From Spirochaetota bacterium (lineage in GTDB: Bacteria; Spirochaetota; Brachyspiria; Brachyspirales; JACRPF01): DNA of 64,000 nt. The notes below the pieces were generated by a model. The model worked only from the letters and a program-made list of their open reading frames with translations, was not told the origin of the DNA and ran no database searches. This document shows, piece after piece, positions 63,629-64,000 of the stretch. A program made the position numbers and the translations under genes. Location of the stretch: positions 1 through 64,000 of the forward strand of contig JACRPF010000020.1 in the NCBI GenBank assembly GCA_016214035.1. Direction: 5' to 3'. Each line of letters starts with the position of its first letter. The stretch's first letter is position 1.

Positions 63629-64000
63629 ATGAGCAAGCACTATGATATCGCCGCATTCGTCTGGCCGTCCTATCATCCCGATCCCCGCGCAAAGATATTC
63701 TGGCCATTAGGCATCGGCGAATGGGAGACGGTGATGAAGAACGCGCCGAAATTCGAGGGCCACGAACAGCCGCGATTCCCGCTCTGGGGCTATGTGAACG
63801 AGGCCGATCCGTATGTCATGGAAATGCAGATAGAAGCCGCGGTGGACCACGGCGTGAACACGTTCATCTACGACTGGTACTGGTATGACGGCATGCCGTT
63901 CCTCGAAGGCTGTCTCAACGACGGTTTTCTCAAAGCGAAAAATAGCAATAAGATGAAATTCTACCTTATGTGGGCCAATCACGATGTAAACCTCGCCTGG
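63629..64000 (+). CDS. WbsX/GH99-like glycoside hydrolase, partial (5' end only)
   Basis: The first 124 residues of a gene that runs off the right edge. No signal peptide is present. The segment IAAFVWPSYHPDPRAKIFWP, then GEWETVMKNAPKF, VDHGVNTFIYDWYWYDGMPF and KFYLMWANHD, is the standard opening of the WbsX/GH99-like family of TIM-barrel glycosidases or glycosyltransferase-associated proteins. GGGAG eight bases before the ATG is the ribosome-binding site. It probably acts on oligosaccharides in the cytoplasm. Confidence 0.8.
   Translation, partial: MSKHYDIAAFVWPSYHPDPRAKIFWPLGIGEWETVMKNAPKFEGHEQPRFPLWGYVNEADPYVMEMQIEAAVDHGVNTFIYDWYWYDGMPFLEGCLNDGFLKAKNSNKMKFYLMWANHDVNLAW

Noticed and set aside
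1-64000. tRNA or rRNA genes
   Set aside because: Scanning by eye for T-loop and anticodon-arm patterns and rRNA motifs found none; a covariance search would be needed to exclude a tRNA fully.

Overview
The window looks like a chromosome segment of an uncultured, motile, anaerobic, Gram-negative bacterium that degrades polysaccharides. A deep Spirochaetota lineage fits best, and a Lentisphaerota/PVC-type host is the main alternative. The evidence is three methyl-accepting chemotaxis proteins plus a CheX-type phosphatase, an energy-converting [NiFe] hydrogenase, many secreted carbohydrate-active proteins, several lipoproteins with an N-P-x-D-P motif after the lipobox, and AraC-type regulators. 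No rRNA, tRNA, CRISPR, transposase or prophage gene was seen. Genus cannot be given.

Layout. 1-5.1 kb: a CsgG-like protein with a kelch-type lipoprotein, a multi-membrane-span MCP and an FKBP lipoprotein. 5.2-14.4 kb: a Cache-domain MCP, a Gfo/Idh/MocA oxidoreductase, a short MCP, an AraC regulator divergent from a URO-D-family protein, and aroB coupled to cheX. 14.5-23.9 kb: one eleven-gene minus-strand operon for a group 4 membrane-bound [NiFe] hydrogenase (three antiporter-like subunits, J-, K-, A-, B-, C-, D-, H- and I-like subunits). 24-27 kb: a PfkB kinase and a toroid/beta-sandwich enzyme. 27-33.4 kb: two more CsgG-like/lipoprotein pairs around a class IV aminotransferase. 33.6-35.4 kb: a sugar isomerase-like protein, then a compact unexplained locus (54-bp perfect palindrome, small helical protein, phased 21-bp tandem array, long hairpin). 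35.4-64 kb: a carbohydrate-degradation region with GH39/GH5/GH42-like, GH141-like, DUF4832-like and WbsX/GH99-like proteins, a giant SGNH + NodB esterase/deacetylase, LamG and FG-GAP proteins, AraC and XylR-like regulators, and a HigBA toxin-antitoxin pair.

Working together. The secreted enzymes should release sugars outside the cell; cytoplasmic oxidoreductase, isomerase, kinase and URO-D-like proteins would process the products; the hydrogenase would reoxidise ferredoxin and conserve energy as an ion gradient. No sugar transporter is encoded here, so uptake lies elsewhere. Chemotaxis receptors suit a motile particle-associated life.

Regulation. Many genes have readable sigma-70 promoters, very often TTGACG-16/17-TATACT. 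At several genes the -10 box ends only 6-7 bases before the ATG, which points to leaderless mRNAs. The most unusual items are the 34.48-35.40 kb palindrome/array locus, the repeated CsgG-like/lipoprotein pairs, the leaderless genes and a 21-bp-spaced AraC operator.
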